Source: Linnemannia elongata (taxonomy: Eukaryota > Mortierellomycota > Mortierellomycetes > Mortierellales > Mortierellaceae). From it: DNA of 64,000 bases. Location of the stretch: contig JAXBDG010000018.1 of assembly GCA_036320915.1 (NCBI GenBank), forward strand, positions 558,001 to 622,000, written 5' to 3'. The notes beneath the pieces were generated by a model. It worked only from the letters and a program-made list of their open reading frames with translations. It did not search any database and had not been told where the DNA came from. Each line of letters begins with the position of its first letter. Within the stretch, counting starts at the first letter, position 1. Positions 55,684 to 64,000 of the stretch are shown here, piece by piece. The translations under genes and the position numbers were made by a program.

Positions 55684-56556
55684 CTAAAACTCATTCACCC
55701 TGTCGCGATAATCCCGACAGGTCTCATACACCTCCTCCCGGGTATTCATTACAAACGGCCCAATCTGAACCACGGGCTCCCTCAATGGCTCCTCCACTAT
55801 CATCACAAAATGCGCTGCCTCATCCTTTGTTTGGATCGTGAAGTGCTGGTACCATCCTTGGAGAGGAGGAGGGTATGATGGGCTTTTGCCTCGGTCTCGC
55901 TCTTCAGATCCCTGATGTATGCGGTGTCGCTAAGAACATAAATGAAGCCATTGTACGTTGCCGGGGTAGTTTGGGCGACAGTATAGTTCTTGTCCATCTT
56001 GGAGTCGAGGAAAATTGTCGGTGTGCGGGTATAGATTTGGGACTTTACTCCGTGCGACTCTCCTGCAATGACCTTGACAACAACTCCATCCTGCGGTCTG
56101 GCGCGTGGGATCTGACCATCAAGAAGTTCCTGGTACTGTGGTTCACATATCTTGTACTCTTTTGGCAAATTAATCCACAACTGCAACCCATGGGCTCTCT
56201 CATCTTCCTGCTCCCTCAGCAACCTAGCCGGCATCTCCGAATGCACATTTCAGCGTCCTGCAGTCATCCACTGCAAATCTTCCAGGTCCAGGGGTGCCCT
56301 TGTGTCCTGCAAGGTCCCCTTGCTGTAACTGTCCCTCGAGTATGTGCCTTACAATTTCGAAATCGCGTTGAGGCAGTCGGGGAAGTTGCCGCTCTTGTTG
56401 GCAGGGTACTCATTAAGCATGAGAAGGGGATCGAGGTTACGGAGTTCAGGACATCCGATTGATCGACGGACACGGGCACCCACTCACTCGGGTCGTTGTT
56501 TCTGGTGAGGACGGACTATAGGATGGAGCAGGAGAAGGGGTTGATGTAGCAGCCAT
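55684..56556 (-). pseudogene. Pirin-family gene copy A, broken
   Basis: On the minus strand from ATG 56554-56556 to a stop at 55684-55686, pirin signatures occur in successive frames: RRSIGCPELRNLDPLLML, LEGQLQQGDLAGHKGT, DLQWMTAGR, VHSEMPA, HGLQLWINLPKEYKICEPQY, AGESHGVKSQIYTRTP and VVQIGPFVMNT. At least three frame changes and one stop (TGA replacing a Gly in the TAGRG motif) interrupt them. Pirins are bicupin, iron-binding proteins, often quercetinase-like or transcription cofactors (family knowledge). The gene is tail-to-tail with NLR copy A, 256 bp away. Some frame changes could be unrecognised introns, but no good splice pairs resolve them. Confidence 0.75.
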
Positions 56557-58266
56557 GTTGTTTTATTGTCTTTGTTATTGAATAATGAAGAGTGATTGCG
56601 TGAATGAGAGTAATGAAAAGACTGTTGTTGTACACTAGTGAAGAAAGGAATGTTATTTTTGTTGAGATGAAGAAACGGGTTGTGCTGAAGGTCGTTAGCT
56701 TTTATCCTTTTTTGCTGCACTTGTGTTCGTTCTTCCTCTCTGCTTCTCCCTCGATCGATTGATCAATTGGCCAATGAGAAGTGAGGAAGCCTTGATGATC
56801 AAATTAGTCTCACCAACTCGATCAACAGTCAATTCTGTGCCTGAAAAGAAGACGGTCACCGTTCTATGGGCTATATTTCTTGCGAAAAGGCTGTGAATAC
56901 AAAGCCAGGCTGCTGCCACCAAACTACTTTTTTTACACCTTGGCCTTCAAGAGGCCCATGGTCTAGAATTACTTGGTCTTTCTGTTATCTGTTTATACGC
57001 ATAAAACGCAGACGAAAAATCATATGGCGGTTGTCACTGGGAGGAAGAAAAGGCAAGATGGAGTGACGTGCATGCATGAATTTCTCTCAGCCCTGGCAAA
57101 GCTGGGAAGAAGGAGTCGGCGAGGACAACATAAAAATAATTCTAGCCTCGACCTTTTCTTGTTTCTTTTCTCGTTGGCTCACCCTTTATCATCACCCCTA
57201 TCTACAAACCCTCCATTGCCGTCCCTATTGCCTTTTCTTTCGTTACTCACACTTGATTCGACATTCAGCGCGTTGTGCATATTGTGGATTCACTTCGCCT
57301 TCATTCACTACCTCATTACTCGCTACAGCCAATAACAGACTCACCGTTCCCTTGTCCACGTCCGCCAAGAACACGCCGCAACACAGAAAAACAAAAAAGG
57401 ATTCGACCCAACGGGTAGCGTGGTAAGTCCATCTCAATAGGTCGTTGGGCGTGCGTCGATATATGTGTCGCTATATCAAGGAAGGAAAACTTTGTACAGT
57501 GCTAATACACGATTAAACACACATCGATACTTCCTCTTGCTAAAAACAACCAGCTCACCAAAAAGCCCTCTCGTCGCGACTCACTCAAAAACAATATACC
57601 AGTGCCCCTCTAGACTCAAGGTAAGGAAAATATCGTGCGATAAAGCAGGAGCTAGAGAGGACTCTTTAATTGTTCCTTTGCTTGTCGACAGTTCTAACCC
57701 ATCCGCGTTGGGTATGCATATGCTACCTAGGACAAGTCAACTTTTCTGCCTGCTACACACCCGCAAATCAAGTGCCATAGCCAATTAAAAGCAAAAGTTC
57801 GGCCCCAAGTCCACACCCAGTAAGTTTGAGAGAGCAAGCACAGCAAACAAAAGAGGTTGACAACCGTACTTCAGCTAAACACGATTTTAACCGATGACTT
57901 ATCGACATAGACCAACAAGTCTCGCCAGCCAAACACAAGCCCAGTCCATCACTAAAGCCCTTTTGTTACCTCTTTGGTAAGGAAGGCGAACGACGCAACC
58001 ACCCACACATATCTGGTCATGAATTGCCGTCTTATTTACAATTCTCCCCTCTCGCTGCACACAATTCTGTTGATAGCTTTGCACTCTCGTACCAACCATT
58101 TATCCGCTCATCCGCTCCCTCGCAGCCTTTTACCAGTAGCAAAATCATTCATCAAACCAAATCAAGGTAAAAAAGACGAGAGAGTAGTTATTATGATTTA
58201 TTTCTGCAGGGTTGTCCGGATATAGCTAACCAACGATATTTGTACTTGATGTTTGCAGCTGTAACC
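56557..58266 (+). promoter_or_regulatory. Junction of tandem units and upstream region of NLR copy B
   Basis: The first 230 bp are the leader of the pirin copy A gene. From about 56793 the DNA aligns with the region upstream of NLR copy A. The likely 5'-UTR intron ends at TTTGCAG just before CTGTAACC-ATG at 58267. No other gene recognised. Confidence 0.5.
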
Positions 58267-61200
58267 ATGTCCTCCTCACCACCTCAAGGTAATTCGCCTC
58301 CTTCCCCACCCTCCTCAGCGTCTCATGAACGCCCGGAGATAGCCATTGAAGGACAGCACGTCCATCTTCAGCTCGAACATACTGCATCGCTTGAGCGTGT
58401 GTCGCCCTCAAAAAGGAAACCTTTGTCGAGACTTTTCAAGGGAGACCCCAAAGTCAAAAAGACTGATCCCATCTCGGCAGCCTCACCAGCACCCGCTACG
58501 CTCGTTGGAACTGAGGGGCACATCCAGTCAGCGACATCTGAACGGAACGCCGTGCCTGTCTCGTTGAAACTACACTCCCCAGCAGATCCTGTTGATACTT
58601 CATCCACCATGCTCACTGTTCCAGCTACTCAGGTACGAATGAGCTCCGCTGCGGGTGGCTCAATTAGCATGGATATCTTTCCCGAGAACGTTGCCAAACC
58701 CACCTACAAGACCGACCTGCCCAAGCCGCATGCTCGTGTTGACAGGACCCCACAGCTTGCCTACTGTTGCAGTCTCCTCTCTAAAGCTCAAGAACCGTTG
58801 CAACCAACCTCGGGTAACGATGTCTCCCAGGAATCGCCCCTCGACGATGAGGAGAAGGCATGGGTGCAGCTCATTGATCCAATCTTGCAGGAACGATATC
58901 GATGCCTTGTTGAGCAGTTAGTCAGATCGTTCGCTGACAACCCACTCAAGGCATCTGATGTGGTTGCAGAGATCGTTCTTGTTGGTCCCGTTCTCGACCG
59001 TGACACCTACCGCAGTCTGCTTTGTTGCTTCATCTCCAAGTTTGAGCAGACAACAGCGCTCGATGTCACTCTGCTCCAAGGTCTTGTGCAACTGGTCGAG
59101 TCTGCCTCATCTGGATACCTTGTAGACGATGATCTGGTTAGGATCGCCACCGTTCTCTCCAAGCAGTTGTCGATCACCCACATTGGCATAAGCGACCATC
59201 CCTTACAACTGACATTGTCGCTCGCTCGAGTTGTTGATGTGATGGTGGCTGGCATGGTTAATGACCTGAACCGTGATCGAGACCACCAGCCGATGCTGCA
59301 ACCCCTGGAAATTCTGAAGGACAGCGACAATGTCGTCCAGAAGTACGAGGCAACCTACGCCTACCAAGCTCTCCAGTATGTACCCGACGATGAAACTCCT
59401 CTCCAGGTGTTGTGGAGATATGCAATGGTGACAGCGGCAGCTGCAGGTCCAGTGTCAAATATCCTCAAGTTGGATCCACAGGGTCTCCTCAAAGTCATCG
59501 AGATCCTTCAAGAGATCAGCGCAGGAGTTTCGGGAGCTGCTACCACAGGAGTTGAGATGGTCGAGACACTTCGTGTTGGTGCTGGTGGAGTTACCCGTGC
59601 ATCAGAGAGCAAGTTCGACTTTATGAAGAAGCACTCGTGGTATCTCGCCCTGCAAGGAACTGCTCTCTTTATCCGACAGGGACGACTTTCCGATTTTAAT
59701 CTAGTCATCAACCAGGCGCCTTGCCGCCACAACACCAGCTTTCAGTGGGGGATCTGCCGCCAGCTTGGAGAGATAGCAGTTGACCCGCTCTGGGATGTCC
59801 CTGTCCGCCAACAGGCCGTCGACTTTCTAGGCGAGTTGTTCAGGAGTGGTGCCGACTGGAAGCCGCATGTCGATGTCAAACGCTGGATCCTGACCATCCT
59901 CGTCCAGATCACGGAGCTGTCGGATGTGTCTGTCAAGGATCGTGCTGTTACTTTACTGCTGGACCTGAAGAAGGGTGATATCGCCGAGTTTCCTGGCTCT
60001 TACTCGCTGCGCAGACGCCTCCCTCTGCCAACAGCATCTCCACTTCTCGCCCAGGTCCAAGAGATCCCGCAACTCGAGTACGACCTGCACGTCTTGAGAT
60101 TGATGAGGATTGCGGAGTATAAGCAGGCGGTTTACATCGAGCCCATGGCCAAACTCGACCTCCAAGACACGGACGACAATCTGTTCCCTCTCATGGACAA
60201 GGTCAGAGACTTTATTGCCGGCGACACCCAGGTCATGCTTGTTCTTGGCGACTCTGGAGCGGGCAAATCGACATTCAATCGACACCTCGAGCACAAGCTC
60301 TGGCAAGAGTACAAGCCAGGAGGCCGCATCCCGCTTTTCGTCAACTTACCATCCCTCAAGCAACCAGAGAAAGATTTGGTTGCTGAGCAATTGACGACTC
60401 ACAGCCTTCAAGAGTACCAAATCCGTGAGCTGAAGCTGCACCGCCAGTTCGTGTTAATCTGTGATGGATACGACGAGAGCCAGCTTACATCCAATCTGCA
60501 TACCACCAACCTGTTTAACCAATCTGGGCAGTGGGACGTCAAGATGCTTATTACCTGTCGCACTCAATATCTCGGACCGGACTATCGGAGTCGCTTTGAG
60601 CCCAAGGCGGTGGATCAGTACAATCGTGTCCCCAACGATCTTTTCCAGCAAGCCGCCATCGCCCCGTTCACCAGGCGGCAGATCGAAGACTATGTGGAGC
60701 ATTATGTTCCTCTCGAGCCGCGCACGTGGGTCAAAAAGGACTACATGGACAAGCTAAAGGCTATCCCCAATCTGATGGATCTGGTCAGAAACCCTTTCCT
60801 CCTTACCCTGTCACTGGAGGCCCTCCCTACTGTCGTACAAGGGAAATTCGACCTCTATAGGCTTCGAATCACTCGCGCGGAACTGTACGATACCTTTGTG
60901 AGACACTGGATGGCTGTCAACAAACGCCGTCTGGAGGGTCAAAGACTGGACAGGGAGAGCCAGGTGGCATTCGAGGAGTTGTTGGAGGCCGGATTCGAGC
61001 AGAGTGGGATCAAGTTTCAACAGGACCTGGCAGCCGCGATCTTTGTACACCAGGACGGCAGGCCCGTTGTCGACTACATCAACAAACACGACAAATCATC
61101 CTGGAAAGCCGCCTTTTTCAGCACCGACTGCGAGACAACTCTTCTCCGTGGGGCTAGTCTTCTCAGTCGAGTTGGCACACAGTACCGCTTTGTCCATCGC

Positions 61201-63633
61201 TCCATCCTGGAGTATTTTTTCTCTTGCACCATCTCTGGGCCTACCAAGGAGCATGGTGAATTTGATCCGCCTGTCGATTCTGAAACTCCCATCACCTCGC
61301 CTACCCTTAGCGCCCACCCACTGTCTCAAAGGAATCTTGTCGTAGAGCCCTCGATCATTCAGTTTCTGGCGGAGCGCGTGCAGCTGGACTCTGGATTCAA
61401 GGACGAACTCCTCGCCATCATTGAGCTGTCCAAGACCGACAACCAAGCAGCTCAAGCCGCGGCGAACGCCATCACGATCTTGGTCAAGGACGGAGTACGA
61501 TTCAACGGGGCCGATCTTCGGGGTATACGAGTCCCTGGAGCGGATATGTCTGGTGGAGAGTTTGACTCGGCACAACTGCGGGGAGCTGACTTGACAGGCG
61601 TCAACCTCACCAAGAGCTGGATTCGACAGGCGGATTTCACCAAGGCGCAGATGGAGGGAGTTCAGTTCGGAGAGATGCCGTACCTGAAGGAAAGCATGCC
61701 GGTTTGCTCGTGTGCCTATTCGCCTGATGGAACATCGCTCGCTGTAGGTCTTTTCGAAGGACACATTAGCATTTACGACACCTCGATGTGGGCAATGACT
61801 CGCACTTTTCAAGGGCATCGAGTGAGTACTGAATGCATCGCCTATTCGCCTACTGGCCGTCAACTTCTTTCAGGAAGTGACGACAAGACAGTGCGATTGT
61901 GGGACTGCGAGACTGAGTCATGCGTTTTTGTGCTACAGGGACATACCGACGCAGTGTGGACTGTGGCGTTTTCACCCTCTGGCAAGCAGGTCGCCTCGGC
62001 TGGAAGAGACAAAACTGTGAGGCTATGGGATGTTCAGACAGGCGCCAATCTATTCATCTTGACCGGTCATCCTGAATGGATTCGTAGCATTTCCTACTCA
62101 CCCGATGGAAATGTGATTGTGTCTGTTGGCGAGGATAGGATGATCCGGTTCTTTGACACACAGACTGGACAGCGAGGACAAGTCTGGGAGAGTCGAAGAG
62201 GTATGAAGAAGATAGTCGCATTCCTTCCTGGAGGCCTAGAGATTGCCGTGGGGCATGATGATGGGGAGTTACTGCTCTACAATACAACTACCGGCAAGCC
62301 AACGAGGAATTGGAAGGCTCATGACTATGCAGTCGCGGGTCTGAGCTTTTCGCCGAATGGTCAGTGGATCGCCACATGCGGTTATGATAACACGGTGAAG
62401 GTTTGGAACGCAGTAACGGGGTCGGTCCTTTCTGTCTTTACTGGTCATAGTTCTTCTGTGTATCAAGTAGCCTTTTCGCCAAACGGACTCCAGCTTGCCT
62501 CGTGTAGTAATGACAGGTCCATTCGACTCTGGGACGTGAGCTCGTTGGGTGCAAGCATGAGGGTGGAGGGTGGACCCGGCCCGTTGACGAGCGTACTTTT
62601 TTCTCCTGACGGTCGAGTTCTCTTCTGTGGCACCAAGTCGGGAGCTGTGCGGCAGTATAATGCAATATCTGGAGAGTCTGGTCCTTTTGTTGTTTACACA
62701 GACAATCCTATTAAGTGCCTAGCGGTCTCCCCGGATAGCCTTCGAATCGCGTCAGTTAGAACGGACGACAAATTTGTCGCTGTCTGGAACATTGAAACGG
62801 GTCAAGCCGACGTTGAGCTGTGCGGTCACACAGGACAAGTGACCGCCTTAGCCTTTTCAGCCGACAGCCGCTGGATCGCCACCAGCAGCAAGGACGACAC
62901 AGTGCGACTTTGGGACGCCCGCTCAGGGATACTGAGCCGCGTGCTTGAGGGCCTTACCGATCATGTTATTTGTTTGGCGTTCTCGTCAGATAGTCGTCGA
63001 ATTTTGTGCGGAAGTGAGGATGGAACTATTCGAGTCCGTGATTTGCACAGTCGTGGGTGCAGAGTCGTTCTGGATGCTGACGGCGAAATAGAAAATTGGG
63101 CTATTTCGACTTCACCCGATGGCTTGAAGGTTGCTTCTAAAAGCTCTGAGAGCTATGATGTTACGCTTTGGGACGTGGAGAGCGGGCAACTTCAACAAAC
63201 TTTAAAGTACCAGTACCATGATCAGGTCCTAAGCTTTGCATTCTCATCCTGTGGGCAATGGGTAGGCATAGGCTTGGAATATTCGGTTAGGCTCTGGAAT
63301 TTCATTGATAACACGTCAGCGAAAGGTGGAAGAGGTGGAAAGTGGAGGTATTCGGTGTGTATCCAAGATATCTTTGGAAAGGTCAACAGCATTGCATGGA
63401 AACCTGACACGCTGGAGTTTAGCATTGGATGCGCGAATGGGTTCCTTCAAGTGTGGAGACTGGTGCAGACGTCGTCGTCGTCAAATGAATGGTCTGCCCA
63501 GTTGGTTTGGAGCACTGGAAATCCTGTTCTAGCAGCCTCGGATGCCGTTTTTGTCGAAACTGTTGGTCTGTCTTCAACCAATCGGCGATTGCTCACTCAG
63601 CGTTGCAAGGGCATTGTCGGTATTCTAGCATAA
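58267..63633 (+). CDS. STAND/NLR-like receptor: helical region, NACHT NTPase, pentapeptide repeats, ~14 WD40 blades (copy B)
   Basis: One uninterrupted frame of 1,788 codons from ATG 58267, chosen because it aligns with copy A (SSPPQGNSPP follows both Mets). Residues 1-150 are disordered and contain a basic motif (KPLSRLFKGD). Residues about 165-640 are all-helical, ARM/HEAT-like in appearance (LLQGLVQLVESASSGYLVDD, GELFRSGADWKPHVDVKRW). NACHT follows: Walker A GDSGAGKST (about 661), Walker B LICDGYDE (about 730), then ITCRTQYLGPDYRSRF. Pentapeptide-like FNGADLRGIRVPGADM spans about 1078-1130, and 14 WD40 blades fill 1145 to the end, enough for two seven-bladed propellers. STAND proteins use NTP-driven oligomerisation to trigger defence or incompatibility (family knowledge). 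No known effector domain (HET, lipase, TIR) is visible, so the helical N-terminus may be the effector or an adaptor. The ligand is unknown. Confidence 0.9.
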   Translation: MSSSPPQGNSPPSPPSSASHERPEIAIEGQHVHLQLEHTASLERVSPSKRKPLSRLFKGDPKVKKTDPISAASPAPATLVGTEGHIQSATSERNAVPVSLKLHSPADPVDTSSTMLTVPATQVRMSSAAGGSISMDIFPENVAKPTYKTDLPKPHARVDRTPQLAYCCSLLSKAQEPLQPTSGNDVSQESPLDDEEKAWVQLIDPILQERYRCLVEQLVRSFADNPLKASDVVAEIVLVGPVLDRDTYRSLLCCFISKFEQTTALDVTLLQGLVQLVESASSGYLVDDDLVRIATVLSKQLSITHIGISDHPLQLTLSLARVVDVMVAGMVNDLNRDRDHQPMLQPLEILKDSDNVVQKYEATYAYQALQYVPDDETPLQVLWRYAMVTAAAAGPVSNILKLDPQGLLKVIEILQEISAGVSGAATTGVEMVETLRVGAGGVTRASESKFDFMKKHSWYLALQGTALFIRQGRLSDFNLVINQAPCRHNTSFQWGICRQLGEIAVDPLWDVPVRQQAVDFLGELFRSGADWKPHVDVKRWILTILVQITELSDVSVKDRAVTLLLDLKKGDIAEFPGSYSLRRRLPLPTASPLLAQVQEIPQLEYDLHVLRLMRIAEYKQAVYIEPMAKLDLQDTDDNLFPLMDKVRDFIAGDTQVMLVLGDSGAGKSTFNRHLEHKLWQEYKPGGRIPLFVNLPSLKQPEKDLVAEQLTTHSLQEYQIRELKLHRQFVLICDGYDESQLTSNLHTTNLFNQSGQWDVKMLITCRTQYLGPDYRSRFEPKAVDQYNRVPNDLFQQAAIAPFTRRQIEDYVEHYVPLEPRTWVKKDYMDKLKAIPNLMDLVRNPFLLTLSLEALPTVVQGKFDLYRLRITRAELYDTFVRHWMAVNKRRLEGQRLDRESQVAFEELLEAGFEQSGIKFQQDLAAAIFVHQDGRPVVDYINKHDKSSWKAAFFSTDCETTLLRGASLLSRVGTQYRFVHRSILEYFFSCTISGPTKEHGEFDPPVDSETPITSPTLSAHPLSQRNLVVEPSIIQFLAERVQLDSGFKDELLAIIELSKTDNQAAQAAANAITILVKDGVRFNGADLRGIRVPGADMSGGEFDSAQLRGADLTGVNLTKSWIRQADFTKAQMEGVQFGEMPYLKESMPVCSCAYSPDGTSLAVGLFEGHISIYDTSMWAMTRTFQGHRVSTECIAYSPTGRQLLSGSDDKTVRLWDCETESCVFVLQGHTDAVWTVAFSPSGKQVASAGRDKTVRLWDVQTGANLFILTGHPEWIRSISYSPDGNVIVSVGEDRMIRFFDTQTGQRGQVWESRRGMKKIVAFLPGGLEIAVGHDDGELLLYNTTTGKPTRNWKAHDYAVAGLSFSPNGQWIATCGYDNTVKVWNAVTGSVLSVFTGHSSSVYQVAFSPNGLQLASCSNDRSIRLWDVSSLGASMRVEGGPGPLTSVLFSPDGRVLFCGTKSGAVRQYNAISGESGPFVVYTDNPIKCLAVSPDSLRIASVRTDDKFVAVWNIETGQADVELCGHTGQVTALAFSADSRWIATSSKDDTVRLWDARSGILSRVLEGLTDHVICLAFSSDSRRILCGSEDGTIRVRDLHSRGCRVVLDADGEIENWAISTSPDGLKVASKSSESYDVTLWDVESGQLQQTLKYQYHDQVLSFAFSSCGQWVGIGLEYSVRLWNFIDNTSAKGGRGGKWRYSVCIQDIFGKVNSIAWKPDTLEFSIGCANGFLQVWRLVQTSSSSNEWSAQLVWSTGNPVLAASDAVFVETVGLSSTNRRLLTQRCKGIVGILA

Positions 63634-63772
63634 TTCACAATACAATGTTATTAATATAGAGAGATATTAAGCATGTTCGTTAGTAGCCTTTCAATTACTG
63701 CTGAAGGTGAATGGGGCGCCAATTAATAACATGTCTTAATTTTGTTCAGTGAATGGTATGCATGGTTTTTAT

Positions 63773-64000
63773 TCACTGTGGTGCTGATCGTGTTGCTGAT
63801 CGTGTTGCTGATAGTGGTGTTGAAGTACGTCTGGTAGGAGTAAAAGAGAACATAATACTACTTTGAAGCACTATCTGAGCTCCACGTCTTCCCCTCTTGA
63901 ACTCATTCACACCATTGCGATAATCGCGACAGGTCTCATAAACCTCCCCTCCTGTATTCACCGCAAATAGGCCAATCTGAATCACAGATTCCTTCAATGG
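63773..64000 (-). CDS. Pirin-family gene copy B, 3' end only
   Basis: Minus-strand frame entering from the right edge, aligned with the end of pirin copy A: VIQIGLFAVNTGGEVYETCR against VVQIGPFVMNTREEVYETCR. The stop that ends copy A after VNEF is changed here (FKRGRRG), so the frame continues about 40 codons into a short GTGTTGCTGATC-type repeat before stopping at 63773. Loss of the conserved GPF and stop suggests this copy is also decaying, but most of the gene lies outside the window. Confidence 0.5.
   Translation of the reverse strand, partial: PLKESVIQIGLFAVNTGGEVYETCRDYRNGVNEFKRGRRGAQIVLQSSIMFSFTPTRRTSTPLSATRSATRSAPQ

Larger units (their letters stand above)
48466..64000 (+). repeat. 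Tandem duplication, about 8.3-kb unit: leader + NLR-like gene + pirin
   Basis: Unit A (about 48466-56790) and unit B (about 56793 to beyond 64000) align throughout: upstream DNA, the NACHT-WD40 gene and the convergent pirin 3' end. Start codons are 8,368 bp apart and stop codons 8,206 bp apart, because unit A has extra N-terminal codons. Divergence is moderate, with a mismatch every ten bases or so in most coding parts, but some tracts are identical. The right boundary is outside the window. Confidence 0.9.

Noticed and set aside
55803..56246. Single 147-codon frame as the complete pirin gene
   Set aside because: Pirin landmarks continue on both sides in other frames, so this is one segment of a longer broken gene.
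58240..58266. Earlier start for NLR copy B (non-ATG at 58240 or ATG at 58249)
   Set aside because: An AG acceptor of a probable 5'-UTR intron falls between these and 58267, and alignment with copy A begins at the 58267 ATG.

Overview
The window looks like nuclear DNA of an early-diverging filamentous fungus, most likely Mortierellomycota (inference). The evidence is intron-rich genes with short GT-AG introns, long pyrimidine-rich leaders before start codons, many long A/T homopolymers, a fungal set of housekeeping genes, and very large NACHT-WD40 proteins of a kind I associate with expanded families in Mortierella. No rRNA, CRISPR array or viral gene was seen.

Layout. 1-4037: 3' part of a VPS9-domain Rab GEF gene. 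5777-6220 and 7145-9541: two unrecognised proteins (a short coiled coil and a 798-aa disordered protein). 9817-11183 (-) is an Ap4A phosphorylase, divergent from a YIPF1/2-type Yip1 membrane protein (11581-13454). Then come tRNA-Pro, tRNA-Ala and a small palindromic hAT-type MITE with an exact 8-bp target duplication. 14762-16879 (-) and 26147-28539 (+) are paralogous FAD monooxygenases in opposite orientation. They share every intron position, including an 11-nt microexon. Between them lie a PNS1/choline-transporter-like gene, a relic of a second PNS1 3' end, a DUF985 cupin gene, and a decayed fragment of a NACHT-WD40 gene. 30444-31661 (-) is a C2H2 zinc-finger regulator, followed by about 4.4 kb of gene-free, homopolymer-rich DNA. 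36100-38430 (-) is a type-I glutamine-synthetase-like enzyme. A pogo-family transposon (40481-43041) with perfect 178-bp inverted repeats comes next, then a CDC3-type septin gene and a small secreted-peptide gene.

The last 15.5 kb is the most interesting part. It is a tandem duplication with a period of about 8.3 kb. Each unit carries a conserved leader, a STAND/NLR-like gene and a convergent pirin-like gene. The NLR-like protein has a disordered N-terminus, a helical region, a NACHT NTPase, pentapeptide repeats and about 14 WD40 blades. The right-hand NLR gene (58267-63633) is one uninterrupted frame of 1,788 codons. The left-hand copy has three small frameshifts, and its pirin partner is broken. 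With the NACHT relic at 25 kb, this suggests a birth-and-death family of candidate surveillance or allorecognition receptors that undergoes duplication, gene conversion and decay. That function is inference. Several one-base disruptions (left NLR copy, transposase, septin leader) could also be assembly indels.
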